DNA of 64,000 nucleotides from Roseateles asaccharophilus (GTDB lineage: Bacteria > Pseudomonadota > Gammaproteobacteria > Burkholderiales > Burkholderiaceae_C), in the NCBI RefSeq assembly GCF_004362405.1, contig NZ_SNXE01000002.1:62001-126000 (forward strand). Direction: 5' to 3'. A program made the position numbers and the translations under genes. Of this stretch, positions 1-8,452 are shown one piece after another; within the stretch, counting starts at the first letter, position 1, and every line of letters starts with the position of its first letter. The notes below the pieces were generated by a model. The model made no database searches, was not told the DNA's origin, and saw nothing but the letters and a program-made list of their open reading frames with translations.

Positions 1-954
1 GGCAACAAGGAGGGCGTTGAGCTCTCCAAGAGCAATATCCTGCTGATCGGCCCCACGGGCTCCGGCAAGACCTTGCTGGCCCAGACCCTGGCCCGCCTGC
101 TGAACGTGCCCTTCGTGATCGCCGACGCGACCACGCTGACCGAGGCAGGCTATGTGGGCGAGGATGTCGAGAACATCATCCAGAAGTTGCTGCAGAACTG
201 CAATTACGACGTGGAGCGTGCCCAGCGCGGCATCGTCTACATCGACGAAATCGACAAGATCAGCCGAAAGGCCGACAACCCCTCCATCACCCGCGATGTG
301 TCGGGCGAGGGCGTGCAGCAGGCCCTGCTGAAGCTGGTGGAAGGCACCATGGCCAGCGTGCCCCCGCAAGGCGGCCGCAAGCATCCCAACCAGGACTTCC
401 TGCAGATCGACACGACCAATATCCTGTTCATCTGCGGCGGCGCCTTCGACGGCCTGGAGAAGGTGATCCAGAACCGCTCCGAGAAGTCCGGCATCGGCTT
501 CGGCGCCACGGTCAAGAGCAAGAGCGAGCGTCGCGTCTCCGAGGTCTTCCGCGAGGTGGAGCCCGAGGATCTGATCAAGTTCGGCCTGATCCCCGAGCTG
601 GTGGGCCGTCTGCCCGTGGTCGCCACCCTGGGTGAGCTGACCGAGGACGCCCTGGTGCAGATCCTGACCGAGCCCAAGAACGCCCTGGTCAAGCAGTATC
701 AGCAGCTCTTCGATATGGACGGCGTGGAGCTGGAAGTGCGCCCCTCTGCCCTGGGCGCCATCGCCCGCAAGGCCCTGGCGCGCAAGACCGGTGCCCGCGG
801 TCTGCGCTCCATCATGGAGCATGCGCTGATCGACACCATGTTCGAACTGCCCGCCCTCGACGGCGTGGCCAAGGTGGTGCTGGACGAGCACAACATCGAA
901 GAAGACGCCAAGCCCCTGCTGGTTTACCGCGAACAGGCCAAGGCCAGCGCCTAA
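1..954 (+). CDS. clpX: ATP-dependent Clp protease ATP-binding subunit ClpX (5' truncated by window edge)
   Basis: This is the 3' part of the gene for ClpX, the AAA+ unfoldase of the cytosolic ClpXP protease, which recognises substrates and threads them into ClpP. The window begins inside the gene, in frame. The N-terminal zinc-binding domain, roughly the first 100 residues, is therefore missing. The visible 317 codons show Walker A GPTGSGKT at visible residues 17-24, the pore-loop GYVG at 50-53, Walker B IDEI at 81-84, and a sensor-2 TGARGLRS segment near the C terminus. lon follows 87 bases later, the usual Burkholderiales order. clpP is expected just outside the left edge. The family call is secure; only the 5' end is unseen. 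Confidence 0.97.
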   Translation, partial: GNKEGVELSKSNILLIGPTGSGKTLLAQTLARLLNVPFVIADATTLTEAGYVGEDVENIIQKLLQNCNYDVERAQRGIVYIDEIDKISRKADNPSITRDVSGEGVQQALLKLVEGTMASVPPQGGRKHPNQDFLQIDTTNILFICGGAFDGLEKVIQNRSEKSGIGFGATVKSKSERRVSEVFREVEPEDLIKFGLIPELVGRLPVVATLGELTEDALVQILTEPKNALVKQYQQLFDMDGVELEVRPSALGAIARKALARKTGARGLRSIMEHALIDTMFELPALDGVAKVVLDEHNIEEDAKPLLVYREQAKASA

Positions 955-990
955 GCTGTATCCATCCGACCGATCCCATCCATTCGGCGT

Positions 991-1018
991 CTTGTAATCG
1001 CCCGCTCAGGCTCCATGT
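991..1018 (+). promoter_or_regulatory. Probable sigma-32 (RpoH) heat-shock promoter of lon
   Basis: The 87-base clpX-lon gap carries CTTGTAA at 991-997 and CTCCATGT at 1011-1018, separated by 13 bases. The known E. coli RpoH consensus is CTTGAAA, 13-14 bases, then CCCCATNT, so each box differs at one position. Transcription would start near 1025, just ahead of the lon ribosome binding site. lon is a classic heat-shock gene, which supports the reading. The same stretch also forms CTCAGGC (1005-1011) / GCCTGAG (1021-1027), an inverted repeat that could serve as a weak terminator for clpX. Confidence 0.6.
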
Positions 1019-1041
1019 GGGCCTGAGAAAGAGAGGTTTTC

Positions 1042-3468
1042 ATGTCCGGTCATCCCGTTCTGCCTGCCGAACCCATCACCCTGCCGCTGCTGCCGCTGCG
1101 CGATGTGGTGGTGTTCCCGCATATGGTGATTCCGCTCTTCGTGGGGCGCCCCAAGTCCATCAAGGCGCTGGAGGCGGCCATGGAGGCCGGTCGCCAGATC
1201 ATGCTGGTGGCCCAGAAGGCCGCCGGCAAGGATGAGCCCAAGGCCGACGATATGTTCGAGGTCGGCTGCGTCTCCAGCATCCTGCAGATGCTCAAGCTGC
1301 CCGACGGCACCGTGAAGGTGCTGGTCGAGGGCCTGCAGCGCGCCACCACCCAGACCATCACCGACGGCGAAGAACACTTCACCGCCGAGGTGCTGCCCAT
1401 CCCGCCGGAGAGCGAGACCCGTTCCGAGGTCGAGGCCCTGCGTCGTGCGGTGACCCAGCAGTTCGACCAGTACGTCAAGCTCAACAAGAAGATCCCGCCC
1501 GAGATCCTCACCAGCATCGCCGGCATCGACGATGCGGGTCGCCTGGCCGACACCATTGCCGCCCACCTGCCGCTCAAGCTCGACGCCAAGCAGTCGGTGC
1601 TGGACCTCTCCGATGTGGCCAAGCGCCTGGAGAAGCTGCTGGACCTGCTGGAGCATGAGGTCGACATCCTGCAGGTGGAAAAGCGCATCCGCGGTCGCGT
1701 CAAGCGCCAGATGGAGAAGAGCCAGCGCGAGTACTACCTGAACGAGCAGGTCAAGGCCATCCAGAAGGAGCTCGGCGACGGCGAAGAAGGCGCCGATATG
1801 GAGGAGCTGGACAAGAAGATCCAGGCCGCCCGCATGCCCAAGGAAGCGCGCAAGAAGGCCGACAGCGAGCTCAAGAAGCTCAAGCTGATGTCGCCCATGT
1901 CCGCCGAAGCCACGGTGGTGCGCAACTACATCGAGACCCTGGTCAACCTGCCCTGGAGCAAGAAGACCAAGATCAAGCACGACCTGGCCAATGCCGAGGC
2001 CGTGCTCAACGAGGACCACTACGGCCTGGACAAGGTCAAGGAACGCATCCTCGAGTACCTCGCGGTGCAGCAGCGCGTGGACAAGGTCAAGGCCCCCATC
2101 CTCTGCCTGGTGGGCCCCCCGGGCGTGGGCAAGACCTCGCTGGGTCAGAGCGTGGCGCGCGCCACCGGCCGCAAGTTCGTGCGCATGGCCCTGGGCGGCG
2201 TGCGTGACGAGGCCGAGATCCGTGGTCACCGCCGCACCTATATCGGCTCCATGCCGGGCAAGGTGCTGCAGAGCCTGACCAAGGTGGGCACCCGCAATCC
2301 GCTGTTCCTGCTCGACGAGATCGACAAGCTGGGCATGGACTTCCGCGGCGATCCGTCCTCGGCCCTGCTGGAGGTGCTGGACCCTGAGCAGAACCACACC
2401 TTTGCCGATCATTACATCGAGGTGGACTTCGACCTCAGCGATGTGATGTTCGTGGCCACCTCGAACTCGCTGAACATTCCGCCGGCCCTGCTGGACCGCA
2501 TGGAAGTGATTCGCCTCTCGGGCTATACCGAGGACGAGAAGGTCAATATCGCCCAGCGCTATCTGTTGCCCAAGCAGCGCAAGAACAACGGCGTGCTGGA
2601 CGAGGAGATGGAAGTCACCGAGTCCGCCATCCGCGGCATGATCCGCTACTACACGCGGGAAGCCGGCGTTCGCTCGCTGGAGCGCGAGGTCTCCAAGATC
2701 TGCCGCAAGGTGGTCAAGGGCCTGCAGCTCAAGACCTACGAGGGCAAGGTCCAGGTCACCGAGGACAACCTCAACGAGTTCCTGGGCGTGCGCAAGTACG
2801 ACTTCGGCCGCGCCGAGAAGAAGAACCAGGTGGGCCAGGTGGTTGGTCTGGCCTGGACCGAGGTGGGCGGCGATCTGCTGACCATCGAGGCCACGGCCAT
2901 GCCGGGCAAGGGCAACATCATCCGCACCGGCTCGCTGGGCGATGTGATGAAGGAGTCCGTCGAGGCGGCGCGCACCGTGGTGCGCTCGCGGGCCCGCCTG
3001 CTGGGCATCAAGGACGAGCTCTTCGAGAAGCGCGACATCCATATCCACGTGCCCGATGGCGCCACGCCCAAGGATGGCCCCAGCGCCGGCGCGGCCATGA
3101 CCACCGCCTTCGTCTCCACCTTGACGGGCATCCCGGTGCGCGCCGATGTGGCCATGACCGGCGAGATCACCCTGCGCGGCGAGGTGACGGCCATCGGTGG
3201 CCTCAAGGAGAAGCTGCTGGCGGCCCACCGTGGCGGCATCAAGACCGTGCTGATCCCGGAAGAGAACGTCAAGGACCTCCAGGACATTCCCGAGAACGTC
3301 AAGAACCAGCTCGAAATCGTGCCGGTGCGCTGGATCGATCGGGTGCTGGAAGTGGCCCTGGAGGCGGCACCCCAGCCCCTGCCGGAAGAGGAGGCCACAG
3401 CCGCCGCTGCGGTGGCCGAGGCCAAGCCGGCCGAAGCCGCCAAGACCGGCGATTCGCTCAAGCACTGA
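1042..3468 (+). CDS. lon: ATP-dependent protease Lon
   Basis: Lon is a cytosolic homo-oligomeric AAA+ serine protease that degrades misfolded proteins and some regulators. The 808-residue protein has the full LonA layout: an N-terminal substrate domain opening with [16 protein letters not shown], a coiled-coil linker around residues 200-260, Walker A GPPGVGKT at 358-365, and the C-terminal protease domain. The catalytic serine is Ser681 in DGPSAGAA, and the partner lysine is Lys724 in GGLKEKLL. The spacing matches the E. coli Ser679-Lys722 pair. The C-terminal tail (about 775-808) is Ala/Glu-rich and looks disordered. The ATG is preceded by an AGAGAGG ribosome binding site and a sigma-32-like promoter, fitting heat-shock control. 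Confidence 0.98.
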   Translation: MSGHPVLPAEPITLPLLPLRDVVVFPHMVIPLFVGRPKSIKALEAAMEAGRQIMLVAQKAAGKDEPKADDMFEVGCVSSILQMLKLPDGTVKVLVEGLQRATTQTITDGEEHFTAEVLPIPPESETRSEVEALRRAVTQQFDQYVKLNKKIPPEILTSIAGIDDAGRLADTIAAHLPLKLDAKQSVLDLSDVAKRLEKLLDLLEHEVDILQVEKRIRGRVKRQMEKSQREYYLNEQVKAIQKELGDGEEGADMEELDKKIQAARMPKEARKKADSELKKLKLMSPMSAEATVVRNYIETLVNLPWSKKTKIKHDLANAEAVLNEDHYGLDKVKERILEYLAVQQRVDKVKAPILCLVGPPGVGKTSLGQSVARATGRKFVRMALGGVRDEAEIRGHRRTYIGSMPGKVLQSLTKVGTRNPLFLLDEIDKLGMDFRGDPSSALLEVLDPEQNHTFADHYIEVDFDLSDVMFVATSNSLNIPPALLDRMEVIRLSGYTEDEKVNIAQRYLLPKQRKNNGVLDEEMEVTESAIRGMIRYYTREAGVRSLEREVSKICRKVVKGLQLKTYEGKVQVTEDNLNEFLGVRKYDFGRAEKKNQVGQVVGLAWTEVGGDLLTIEATAMPGKGNIIRTGSLGDVMKESVEAARTVVRSRARLLGIKDELFEKRDIHIHVPDGATPKDGPSAGAAMTTAFVSTLTGIPVRADVAMTGEITLRGEVTAIGGLKEKLLAAHRGGIKTVLIPEENVKDLQDIPENVKNQLEIVPVRWIDRVLEVALEAAPQPLPEEEATAAAAVAEAKPAEAAKTGDSLKH

Positions 3469-3510
3469 GCCCACAGAGCGCGAGACTCTTGCTGAAAATG
3501 AGCGAAAGTC

Positions 3511-3540
3511 TTGCGCGGCTCCAAAAAATTGGTATAGAAT
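3511..3540 (+). promoter_or_regulatory. Putative sigma-70 promoter of the tRNA cluster
   Basis: TTGCGC at 3511-3516 and TAGAAT at 3535-3540 are separated by 18 bases and lie about 95 bases upstream of the first tRNA-Gly. The -10 box matches TATAAT at five of six positions. The spacer is A-rich, unlike the GC-rich surroundings. The position downstream of lon and ahead of a stable-RNA cluster makes a strong promoter plausible. Confidence 0.5.
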
Positions 3541-3634
3541 CTCGGCTTCAGCGCAAACGGCGCAGTAAACAAAGCGGCGACGCAAGTCAAAGCAGAGTTT
3601 TCAGCGAGCAGTGCGTTGATTGCTGAAAAGCAAT

Positions 3635-3710
3635 GCGGGTGTAGCTCAGTTGGTAGAGCGCAACCTTGCCAAGGTTGAGGTCACGAGTTCGAGCCTCGTT
3701 ACCCGCTCCA
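3635..3710 (+). tRNA. tRNA-Gly(GCC), copy 1
   Basis: A 76-base cloverleaf can be folded by eye. The acceptor arm GCGGGTG pairs with TACCCGC, with one G-U pair. The D arm is GCTC...GAGC. The anticodon stem CAACC/GGTTG holds the loop TTGCCAA, so the anticodon is GCC. The T arm is ACGAG/CTCGT. The 3' CCA is encoded. This tRNA reads GGC and GGU, the dominant glycine codons here. Two identical copies follow in the same cluster. Confidence 0.97.
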
Positions 3711-3718
3711 GGCATATC

Positions 3719-3745
3719 AATGGGAAGCCCCGGCTTCCCATTTTC
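3719..3745 (+). terminator. Hairpin with short T-run between tRNA-Gly and tRNA-Cys
   Basis: TGGGAAGCC (3721-3729) pairs with GGCTTCCCA (3732-3740), followed by TTTT. It resembles an intrinsic terminator. In the middle of a tRNA cluster it could instead act as a processing or partial termination signal. Confidence 0.55.
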
Positions 3746-3791
3746 ATCAGACCCACCAAAGCTGATGAAGAAAACACAATTTGAGTTCTAA

Positions 3792-3865
3792 GGCGCGGTA
3801 GCAAAGCGGTTATGCCCCGGATTGCAAATCCGGTTAGTCCGGTTCGACTCCGGACCGCGCCTCCA
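3792..3865 (+). tRNA. tRNA-Cys(GCA)
   Basis: This is a 74-base tRNA with acceptor GGCGCGG pairing with CCGCGCC. The anticodon stem CCGGA/TCCGG carries the loop TTGCAAA, giving anticodon GCA. The 3' CCA is encoded. It sits between the first and second tRNA-Gly copies and reads UGC/UGU. Confidence 0.97.
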
Positions 3866-3875
3866 AGAAATCAAT

Positions 3876-3951
3876 GCGGGTGTAGCTCAGTTGGTAGAGC
3901 GCAACCTTGCCAAGGTTGAGGTCACGAGTTCGAGCCTCGTTACCCGCTCCA
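3876..3951 (+). tRNA. tRNA-Gly(GCC), copy 2
   Basis: This 76-base gene is identical to the copy at 3635-3710, including the GCC anticodon and encoded CCA. It begins 10 bases after tRNA-Cys, so the two are surely on one transcript. Confidence 0.97.
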
Positions 3952-3997
3952 TAAACACCGGTTCGCGCCGGGTTGACGCACCAAACGTCGACGAAAT

Positions 3998-4073
3998 GCG
4001 GGTGTAGCTCAGTTGGTAGAGCGCAACCTTGCCAAGGTTGAGGTCACGAGTTCGAGCCTCGTTACCCGCTCCA
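3998..4073 (+). tRNA. tRNA-Gly(GCC), copy 3
   Basis: This is a third identical 76-base tRNA-Gly(GCC) with encoded CCA, 46 bases after copy 2. The spacers between copies differ in sequence, so only the tRNA unit itself is conserved. Confidence 0.97.
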
Positions 4074-4078
4074 AAATC

Positions 4079-4108
4079 AAAGGGAAGTCTTAGGACTTCC
4101 CTTTTTCT
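4079..4108 (+). terminator. Intrinsic terminator after the Gly-Cys-Gly-Gly tRNAs
   Basis: AGGGAAGTC (4081-4089) pairs with GACTTCCCT (4094-4102) across a TTAG loop and is followed by TTTTC. The stem and T-run are typical of rho-independent termination. It separates the first four tRNAs from tRNA-Leu. Confidence 0.75.
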
Positions 4109-4152
4109 TTGGGCGCCTCCCTGCGCAGAGATAATGCGCACGCTTCAGCGCC

Positions 4153-4241
4153 GCCCGGGTGGTGAAACTGGTAGACGCAGCGGACTTAAAATCCGCGGCC
4201 CTGAAAGGGGCGTAGGGGTTCGATTCCCCTCCCGGGCACCA
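4153..4241 (+). tRNA. tRNA-Leu(UAA)
   Basis: This is an 89-base class II tRNA with a long variable arm. Acceptor GCCCGGG pairs with CCCGGGC, and the anticodon stem GCGGA/TCCGC carries the loop CTTAAAA, giving anticodon TAA (reads UUA/UUG). The 3' CCA is encoded. The MFS gene begins only 36 bases later with no terminator between, so the mRNA may be cut from a shared precursor. Confidence 0.96.
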
Positions 4242-4277
4242 TATCTCGCGCTGGCTTGGTCGTCCTAGAGGGGTCGC

Positions 4278-5582
4278 GTGAGAACCAGCAGCCAGAACTT
4301 GCTCAACGATGGCGTCAAAAGGCGCGAGGTCTTTGGCTGGTCCATGTACGACTTCGCCAACTCGGGCTACACCACGGTGGTGCTCACCGCGGTCTACAAC
4401 GCCTATTTCGTGGGCGTGGTGGCCGAAGGCCAGCCCCATGCCACCTTGCTGTGGACCGTGCTGATCGCGCTGTCCAGCCTGATCGTGATGCTCAGCATGC
4501 CGGCCCTGGGCGCCTATGCCGATGCCCACGCGGCCAAGAAGCGCCTGCTGGCGGTGAGTACCGCGGGCTGTGTGATCTCCACCATCGGCCTGGCCCTGGC
4601 CGGCCGCGGTGAGATCTGGCCGGCCGCCATCGCGGTGGTGCTGTCCAACACCTTCTACTCCTACGGCGAATCGCTGATTGCCGCCTTCCTGCCCGAGCTG
4701 GCGCGGCGCGAGGCCCTGGGGCGCGTGTCCGGCTGGGGCTGGGCCTTTGGTTACTGCGGTGGCATGCTGGCTCTCGGCTTGTCCCTGGCCTATGTGCTGC
4801 ATGCCCAGGCCCAGGGCATCCCGGCTACCGAGTTCGTGCCCGTCACCATGCTGATCACGGCCGTCCTCTACGCCCTGGCGGCGCTGCCCACCTTTTTGCT
4901 GCTGCGCGAGCGCGCACGGGCCCAGGCGCCGCGGCCGGCCGGCTCGGAGGAAACCGGCGGTCTGCGCCAGCTCTGGCGCAGCTGGCAGCGTGCCCAGGCC
5001 TATCCGGACTTTCTGCGCCTGCTGGCCTGCGGCACCAGCTACCAGGCGGGCATTGCGGTGGTGATCGCGCTGGCCGCGGTCTATGCGGAGCAGACCCTGG
5101 GCTTCCAGCAGGCTCAGACCATGGCCCTGGTGTTTCTGGTGAATATTGCCTCGGCCCTGGGGGCCTTTGCCTTCGGCTATTTCGAGGACCGGGTGGGCCA
5201 CCAGCGCGCTCTGGCCTGCACCCTGCTGGGTTGGATGCTGATGGTGCTGCTGGCCTATCTGGCCAGCACGGCCACGCTGTTCTGGGTGGCGGCGGTGATT
5301 GCCGGCCTGTGCATGGGCTCCAGCCAGAGTTGCGGCCGGGCCCTGGCGGGCAGTTTTGCGCCGCCGGCCCGCCTGGCGGAGTTCTTCGGCCTGTGGACTT
5401 TTGCCACCCGCCTGGCCGCCATCATTGGCCCGCTGACCTATGGACTGGTGACCTGGCTGACTACGGGCAACCACCGCCTGGCCATTCTGAGTACCGGCGT
5501 CTTCTTCCTGCTGGGCTGGATCATCCTGCGCGGAATCGATATGCAGCGCGGCGTGGCGGCGGCGGCCCGCGTGGCCGACTGA
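4278..5582 (+). CDS. MFS transporter of the Atg22-like (UMF1-type) family
   Basis: This 434-residue, very hydrophobic protein has about 12 membrane segments. The N-terminal signature GWSMYDFANSGYTTVV is characteristic of the bacterial Atg22-like major facilitator subfamily. A cytosolic loop rich in Arg/Ala near residues 210-235 divides two six-helix halves, the usual MFS plan. Substrate is not known for most members and cannot be read from the sequence. The start is a GTG at 4278, preceded by AGAGGGG. It lies 36 bases after tRNA-Leu(UAA) and convergent with murI, the two stops being 21 bases apart. Family assignment is good; physiological role is open. Confidence 0.85.
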   Translation: MRTSSQNLLNDGVKRREVFGWSMYDFANSGYTTVVLTAVYNAYFVGVVAEGQPHATLLWTVLIALSSLIVMLSMPALGAYADAHAAKKRLLAVSTAGCVISTIGLALAGRGEIWPAAIAVVLSNTFYSYGESLIAAFLPELARREALGRVSGWGWAFGYCGGMLALGLSLAYVLHAQAQGIPATEFVPVTMLITAVLYALAALPTFLLLRERARAQAPRPAGSEETGGLRQLWRSWQRAQAYPDFLRLLACGTSYQAGIAVVIALAAVYAEQTLGFQQAQTMALVFLVNIASALGAFAFGYFEDRVGHQRALACTLLGWMLMVLLAYLASTATLFWVAAVIAGLCMGSSQSCGRALAGSFAPPARLAEFFGLWTFATRLAAIIGPLTYGLVTWLTTGNHRLAILSTGVFFLLGWIILRGIDMQRGVAAAARVAD

Positions 5583-5603
5583 GCCGACAGGAAGAAGCGC
5601 AGC

Positions 5604-6443
5604 TCAGAGCCCGGGCAGGGACTCCACCTTCAGCTCCGACCAGCCCAGGGCTTCGCGCACCAGGGTCTGCAGCGCGGCGGTCTCGCCGGTGCTGGCCAGC
5701 CGCAGGATGCCCTCCTTGCCTTGTGCAGGTGCCGGCAGGCCCAGGCCGGCCCAGAGTCGTGCGGCCTGCTGGGCCACCGCGGTCTCGATATTGAGCAGGC
5801 GCACCGCCGGGCCCAGCGCGGCCTGCAGTCGGTCCTGGATCAGGGGGTAGTGGGTGCAGCCCATCAGCACCGTGTCCACCTCCGCCGCGCGCAGCGGGGC
5901 GCAGAGCTCGTCCACCAGGGCCCGCAGTTGGGGGCTGTCCAGTTCGCCGCGCTCGATCAGGTCTGCCAGACCCGGGCAGGGCTGGCTGATCACGCGGGCT
6001 TCGCCAGCGTGCCGCTGCAGCAGGTCCTGGTAGCGCGCGCTGGCAATGGTGGCGGGCGTGGCCAGTACACCGATACGCCGCGTGGTGCTGGCCGCCACCG
6101 CCGGCTTGATGCCGGGCTCGGTGCCCACGATGGGCAGCGCGGGCCAGCGCTGGCGCATCGCCGCGATCGCATGGGCCGTGGCGGTGTTGCAGGCCACCAC
6201 CAGCAGGTGAGCCCCCTGGACCTGCAGATGCTCGGCCAGGCGCAGGCTGCGCGCGGCGATGTAGTCGGGGCTGCGCTCGCCATAGGGCGCATGCGCCGCA
6301 TCGGCCAGGTAGTACAGGGGCACGCCGGGCAGTTGGCGCCGCAGCTCGCGCAGCACGGTGAGACCGCCCACGCCGGAGTCGAATACACCGATACAGGCCG
6401 GGCCGGCGACGGGGGAGGGGGGGATGAGGTCTGTGCTGTTCAT
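5604..6443 (-). CDS. murI: Glutamate racemase MurI
   Basis: MurI converts L-glutamate to D-glutamate in the cytosol for peptidoglycan precursor synthesis, by a cofactor-independent two-cysteine mechanism. The 279-residue product has the FDSGVGGLTV motif at about 21-30, the first catalytic cysteine Cys85 in VVACNTATA, and the second, Cys196, in MGCTHYPL. All three are family hallmarks. The first 16 residues (to PVAG) are poorly conserved, so the start could lie slightly downstream. The gene is divergent from etfB, and their 172-base gap carries two operator-like palindromes. Confidence 0.95.
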   Translation of the reverse strand: MNSTDLIPPSPVAGPACIGVFDSGVGGLTVLRELRRQLPGVPLYYLADAAHAPYGERSPDYIAARSLRLAEHLQVQGAHLLVVACNTATAHAIAAMRQRWPALPIVGTEPGIKPAVAASTTRRIGVLATPATIASARYQDLLQRHAGEARVISQPCPGLADLIERGELDSPQLRALVDELCAPLRAAEVDTVLMGCTHYPLIQDRLQAALGPAVRLLNIETAVAQQAARLWAGLGLPAPAQGKEGILRLASTGETAALQTLVREALGWSELKVESLPGL

Positions 6444-6501
6444 CGCTTCTGAGCGCGGCAGTCTAGCTTTCGCACCGCCGGATGCCCGGGGTCGTGGCTA
6501 G

Positions 6502-6521
6502 AATAGAACGATCGTGCTATT
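6502..6521. promoter_or_regulatory. Operator-like 20-bp palindrome in the murI-etfB gap
   Basis: The half-sites AATAG and CTATT flank a perfect ACGATCGT core. Of 20 bases only one symmetric pair (6507/6516) does not match. A TAGAAT box at 6499-6504 overlaps the left edge. From memory, TetR-family regulators of fatty-acid degradation in betaproteobacteria bind palindromes of this kind, which would suit etfBA. The regulator itself is not in the window. The site could also act on murI. Confidence 0.5.
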
Positions 6522-6571
6522 TTTCAGCCCCTGTGCCACCCAGGTGACTCAAGGGCCGTCGTCGGCACCCG

Positions 6572-6597
6572 TAGAATCTGATTAACGTTAACGTCAA
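6572..6597 (+). promoter_or_regulatory. TAGAAT -10 box and second ACGT-type palindrome before etfB
   Basis: A TAGAAT -10-like box lies at 6572-6577, but no good -35 is visible. It is followed by the palindrome at 6582-6597, whose arms TT(A/G)ACGT meet at TTAACG. Fifteen to sixteen bases are symmetric apart from one pair. Its position just upstream of the etfB ribosome binding site (6604-6610) would let a bound protein block initiation. As I recall, ACGT-core palindromes of this size are typical of MerR-family LiuR sites in branched-chain amino-acid degradation regulons; that link is inference. Confidence 0.45.
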
Positions 6598-6615
6598 TTG
6601 CTCCTGGAGACTTCG

Positions 6616-7365
6616 ATGAAGGTTTTGGTCCCTGTCAAACGCGTGGTCGACTACAACGTCAAGGTGCGCGTCAAGAGCGACGGCACCGGCGTGGACATCG
6701 CCAATGTGAAGATGTCGATGAACCCCTTTGACGAGATCGCCGTCGAAGAGGCTGTGCGCCTGAAGGAGAAGGGCGTGGTCACCGAGGTGATCGCCGTGTC
6801 CTGCGGTGTGACCCAGTGCCAGGAAACCCTGCGCACCGCCATGGCCATCGGCGCCGACCGTGCCATCCTGGTGGAAACCGATGCCGAGCTGCAGCCCCTG
6901 GCCGTGGCCAAGATCCTCAAGGCCCTGGTGGACAAGGAACAGCCCCAGCTGGTGATCCTGGGCAAGCAGGCCATCGACGACGATTGCAACCAGACCGGCC
7001 AGATGCTGGCCGCCCTGGCCGGCCTGCCGCAAGGCACCTTCGCCTCCAAGGTCGAGATCGTGGACGGCAAGGCGAACGTCACCCGTGAGGTGGACGGTGG
7101 CCTGGAAACCGTGGCCCTGAGCCTGCCGGCCGTGGTCACCACCGACCTGCGCCTGAACGAGCCGCGCTACGTGACCCTGCCCAACATCATGAAGGCCAAG
7201 AAAAAGCCGCTGGACACCGTCAAGCCGGCCGATCTGGGTGTGGACGTGACGCCGCGCATCAAGACCCTCAAGGTCGAGGAGCCGCCCAAGCGCAGCGCCG
7301 GCATCAAGGTGCCCGATGTGGCGACCCTGGTGAGCAAGCTGAAGAACGACGCCAAGGTGATTTGA
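6616..7365 (+). CDS. etfB: Electron transfer flavoprotein subunit beta
   Basis: EtfB is the small subunit of the ETF heterodimer, which accepts electrons from acyl-CoA dehydrogenases and passes them to ETF:ubiquinone oxidoreductase. The start chosen is the ATG at 6616 ([15 protein letters not shown]), 6 bases after TGGAGA. An upstream in-frame codon at 6598 would add six unconserved residues and overlap the palindrome. The 249-residue length is exactly the family norm. The motif [10 protein letters not shown], the mid-protein [19 protein letters not shown], and a C-terminal KKPLDT segment are typical. etfA follows after a 132-base gap that holds a palindromic repeat. The acyl-CoA dehydrogenase downstream is a likely electron donor. 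Confidence 0.97.
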   Translation: MKVLVPVKRVVDYNVKVRVKSDGTGVDIANVKMSMNPFDEIAVEEAVRLKEKGVVTEVIAVSCGVTQCQETLRTAMAIGADRAILVETDAELQPLAVAKILKALVDKEQPQLVILGKQAIDDDCNQTGQMLAALAGLPQGTFASKVEIVDGKANVTREVDGGLETVALSLPAVVTTDLRLNEPRYVTLPNIMKAKKKPLDTVKPADLGVDVTPRIKTLKVEEPPKRSAGIKVPDVATLVSKLKNDAKVI

Positions 7366-7369
7366 CCCA

Positions 7370-7440
7370 CCCCCTACGCGCTGCGCGCGCCCCCTCAAGG
7401 GGGCGAGCCCGGCGGCCCGGCAAAGCCGGATCCGCGGGCT
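7370..7440. repeat. REP-like palindromic intergenic element between etfB and etfA
   Basis: The gap holds two hairpins: CCCCCT/AGGGGG (7390-7403, CA loop) and CCGGC-AAA-GCCGG (7417-7429), the latter extendable with GCGG/CCGC. From memory, this tandem-hairpin pattern with the AAA loop recurs between genes in Comamonadaceae genomes. Inside an operon it would mark the mRNA between two co-translated genes. I see only this one clear copy in the window. Confidence 0.55.
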
Positions 7441-7497
7441 CCACTCGATGAATACGCTGCACGCGGCGACCGGCCGCGGCATCAAGGAGATTGATAA

Positions 7498-8430
7498 ATG
7501 ACCGCTCTCGTCATTGCTGAACACGACAACGCGTCCATCAAGGGCGCCACGCTGAACACCGTCACCGCCGCCGTCGCGGCCGGTGGCGAGGTGCATGTGC
7601 TGGTGGCCGGCCACAACGCCGCCGCCGCCGCCGCGGCCGCCGCCCAGATCGCCGGCGTGAGCAAGGTGCTGCACGCCGACGCCGCCGGCCTGGCCGATGG
7701 CCTGGCCGAGAACCTGGCCGCCCAGGTGCTGGCCCTGGCCTCGGGCTACAGCCATCTGTTCTTCCCGGCCACCGCCTCCGGCAAGAACGTCGCGCCGCGC
7801 GTGGCCGCCCTGCTGGATGTGGCCCAGGTGAGCGACATCACCAAGGTCATCAGCGCCGACACCTTCGAGCGCCCGATCTACGCCGGCAACGCCATCGCCA
7901 CCGTGCAGAGCGCCGACGCCGTCAAGGTCGTCACCGTGCGCAGCACCGGCTTCGACGCCGCCGCCGCCACCGGTGGCAGCGCCGCCGTGGAAAGCGTGGC
8001 CGCCGCCGCCGACAGCGGCAAGAGCGCCTTCGTGGGCCGCGAGGTCACCAAGAGCGACCGCCCCGAGCTGACCGCCGCCAAGATCATCGTCTCCGGTGGC
8101 CGCGCTCTGGGCAGCAGCGACAAGTTCAATGAAGTGCTGACCCCGCTGGCCGACAAGCTGGGCGCCGCCCTGGGTGCTTCGCGCGCCGCGGTGGACGCCG
8201 GCTACGCGCCCAACGACTGGCAGGTGGGCCAGACCGGCAAGATCGTCGCGCCCCAGCTCTACATCGCCGCCGGCATCTCCGGTGCCATCCAGCATCTGGC
8301 CGGCATGAAGGACTCCAAGGTGATCGTGGCCATCAACAAGGACCCGGAAGCCCCGATCTTCTCGGTGGCCGACTACGGCCTGGAAGCCGATCTGTTCACT
8401 GCCGTGCCGGAACTGGTCAACGCCCTCTGA
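7498..8430 (+). CDS. etfA: Electron transfer flavoprotein subunit alpha
   Basis: EtfA carries the FAD-binding domain of the ETF heterodimer. The 310-residue protein has the N-terminal alpha/beta domain and the conserved C-terminal FAD domain: SGAIQHLAG, then [14 protein letters not shown] and [11 protein letters not shown], about residues 258-300. The region around 40-50 has a nine-alanine stretch encoded by a GCC/GCG repeat (about 7617-7646), longer than I would expect and possibly slippage-prone. The start ATG follows AAGGAG. An intrinsic terminator lies 22 bases after the stop. The subunit pair order etfB-etfA is standard. Confidence 0.96.
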   Translation: MTALVIAEHDNASIKGATLNTVTAAVAAGGEVHVLVAGHNAAAAAAAAAQIAGVSKVLHADAAGLADGLAENLAAQVLALASGYSHLFFPATASGKNVAPRVAALLDVAQVSDITKVISADTFERPIYAGNAIATVQSADAVKVVTVRSTGFDAAAATGGSAAVESVAAAADSGKSAFVGREVTKSDRPELTAAKIIVSGGRALGSSDKFNEVLTPLADKLGAALGASRAAVDAGYAPNDWQVGQTGKIVAPQLYIAAGISGAIQHLAGMKDSKVIVAINKDPEAPIFSVADYGLEADLFTAVPELVNAL

Positions 8431-8452
8431 GCACCGCCTGACCGAGCTCAAC

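Noticed and set aside
1006-3585. 859-codon open frame on the minus strand opposite lon
   Set aside because: It is an exact antisense shadow of lon in high-GC DNA. It is rich in His/Leu/Gly/Arg with no domain, and lon itself is certain.
4077-5474. 465-codon minus-strand frame opposite the MFS gene
   Set aside because: It runs through the terminator and tRNA-Leu region, is Gln/Gly/His-rich, and opposes a clear 12-helix membrane protein.
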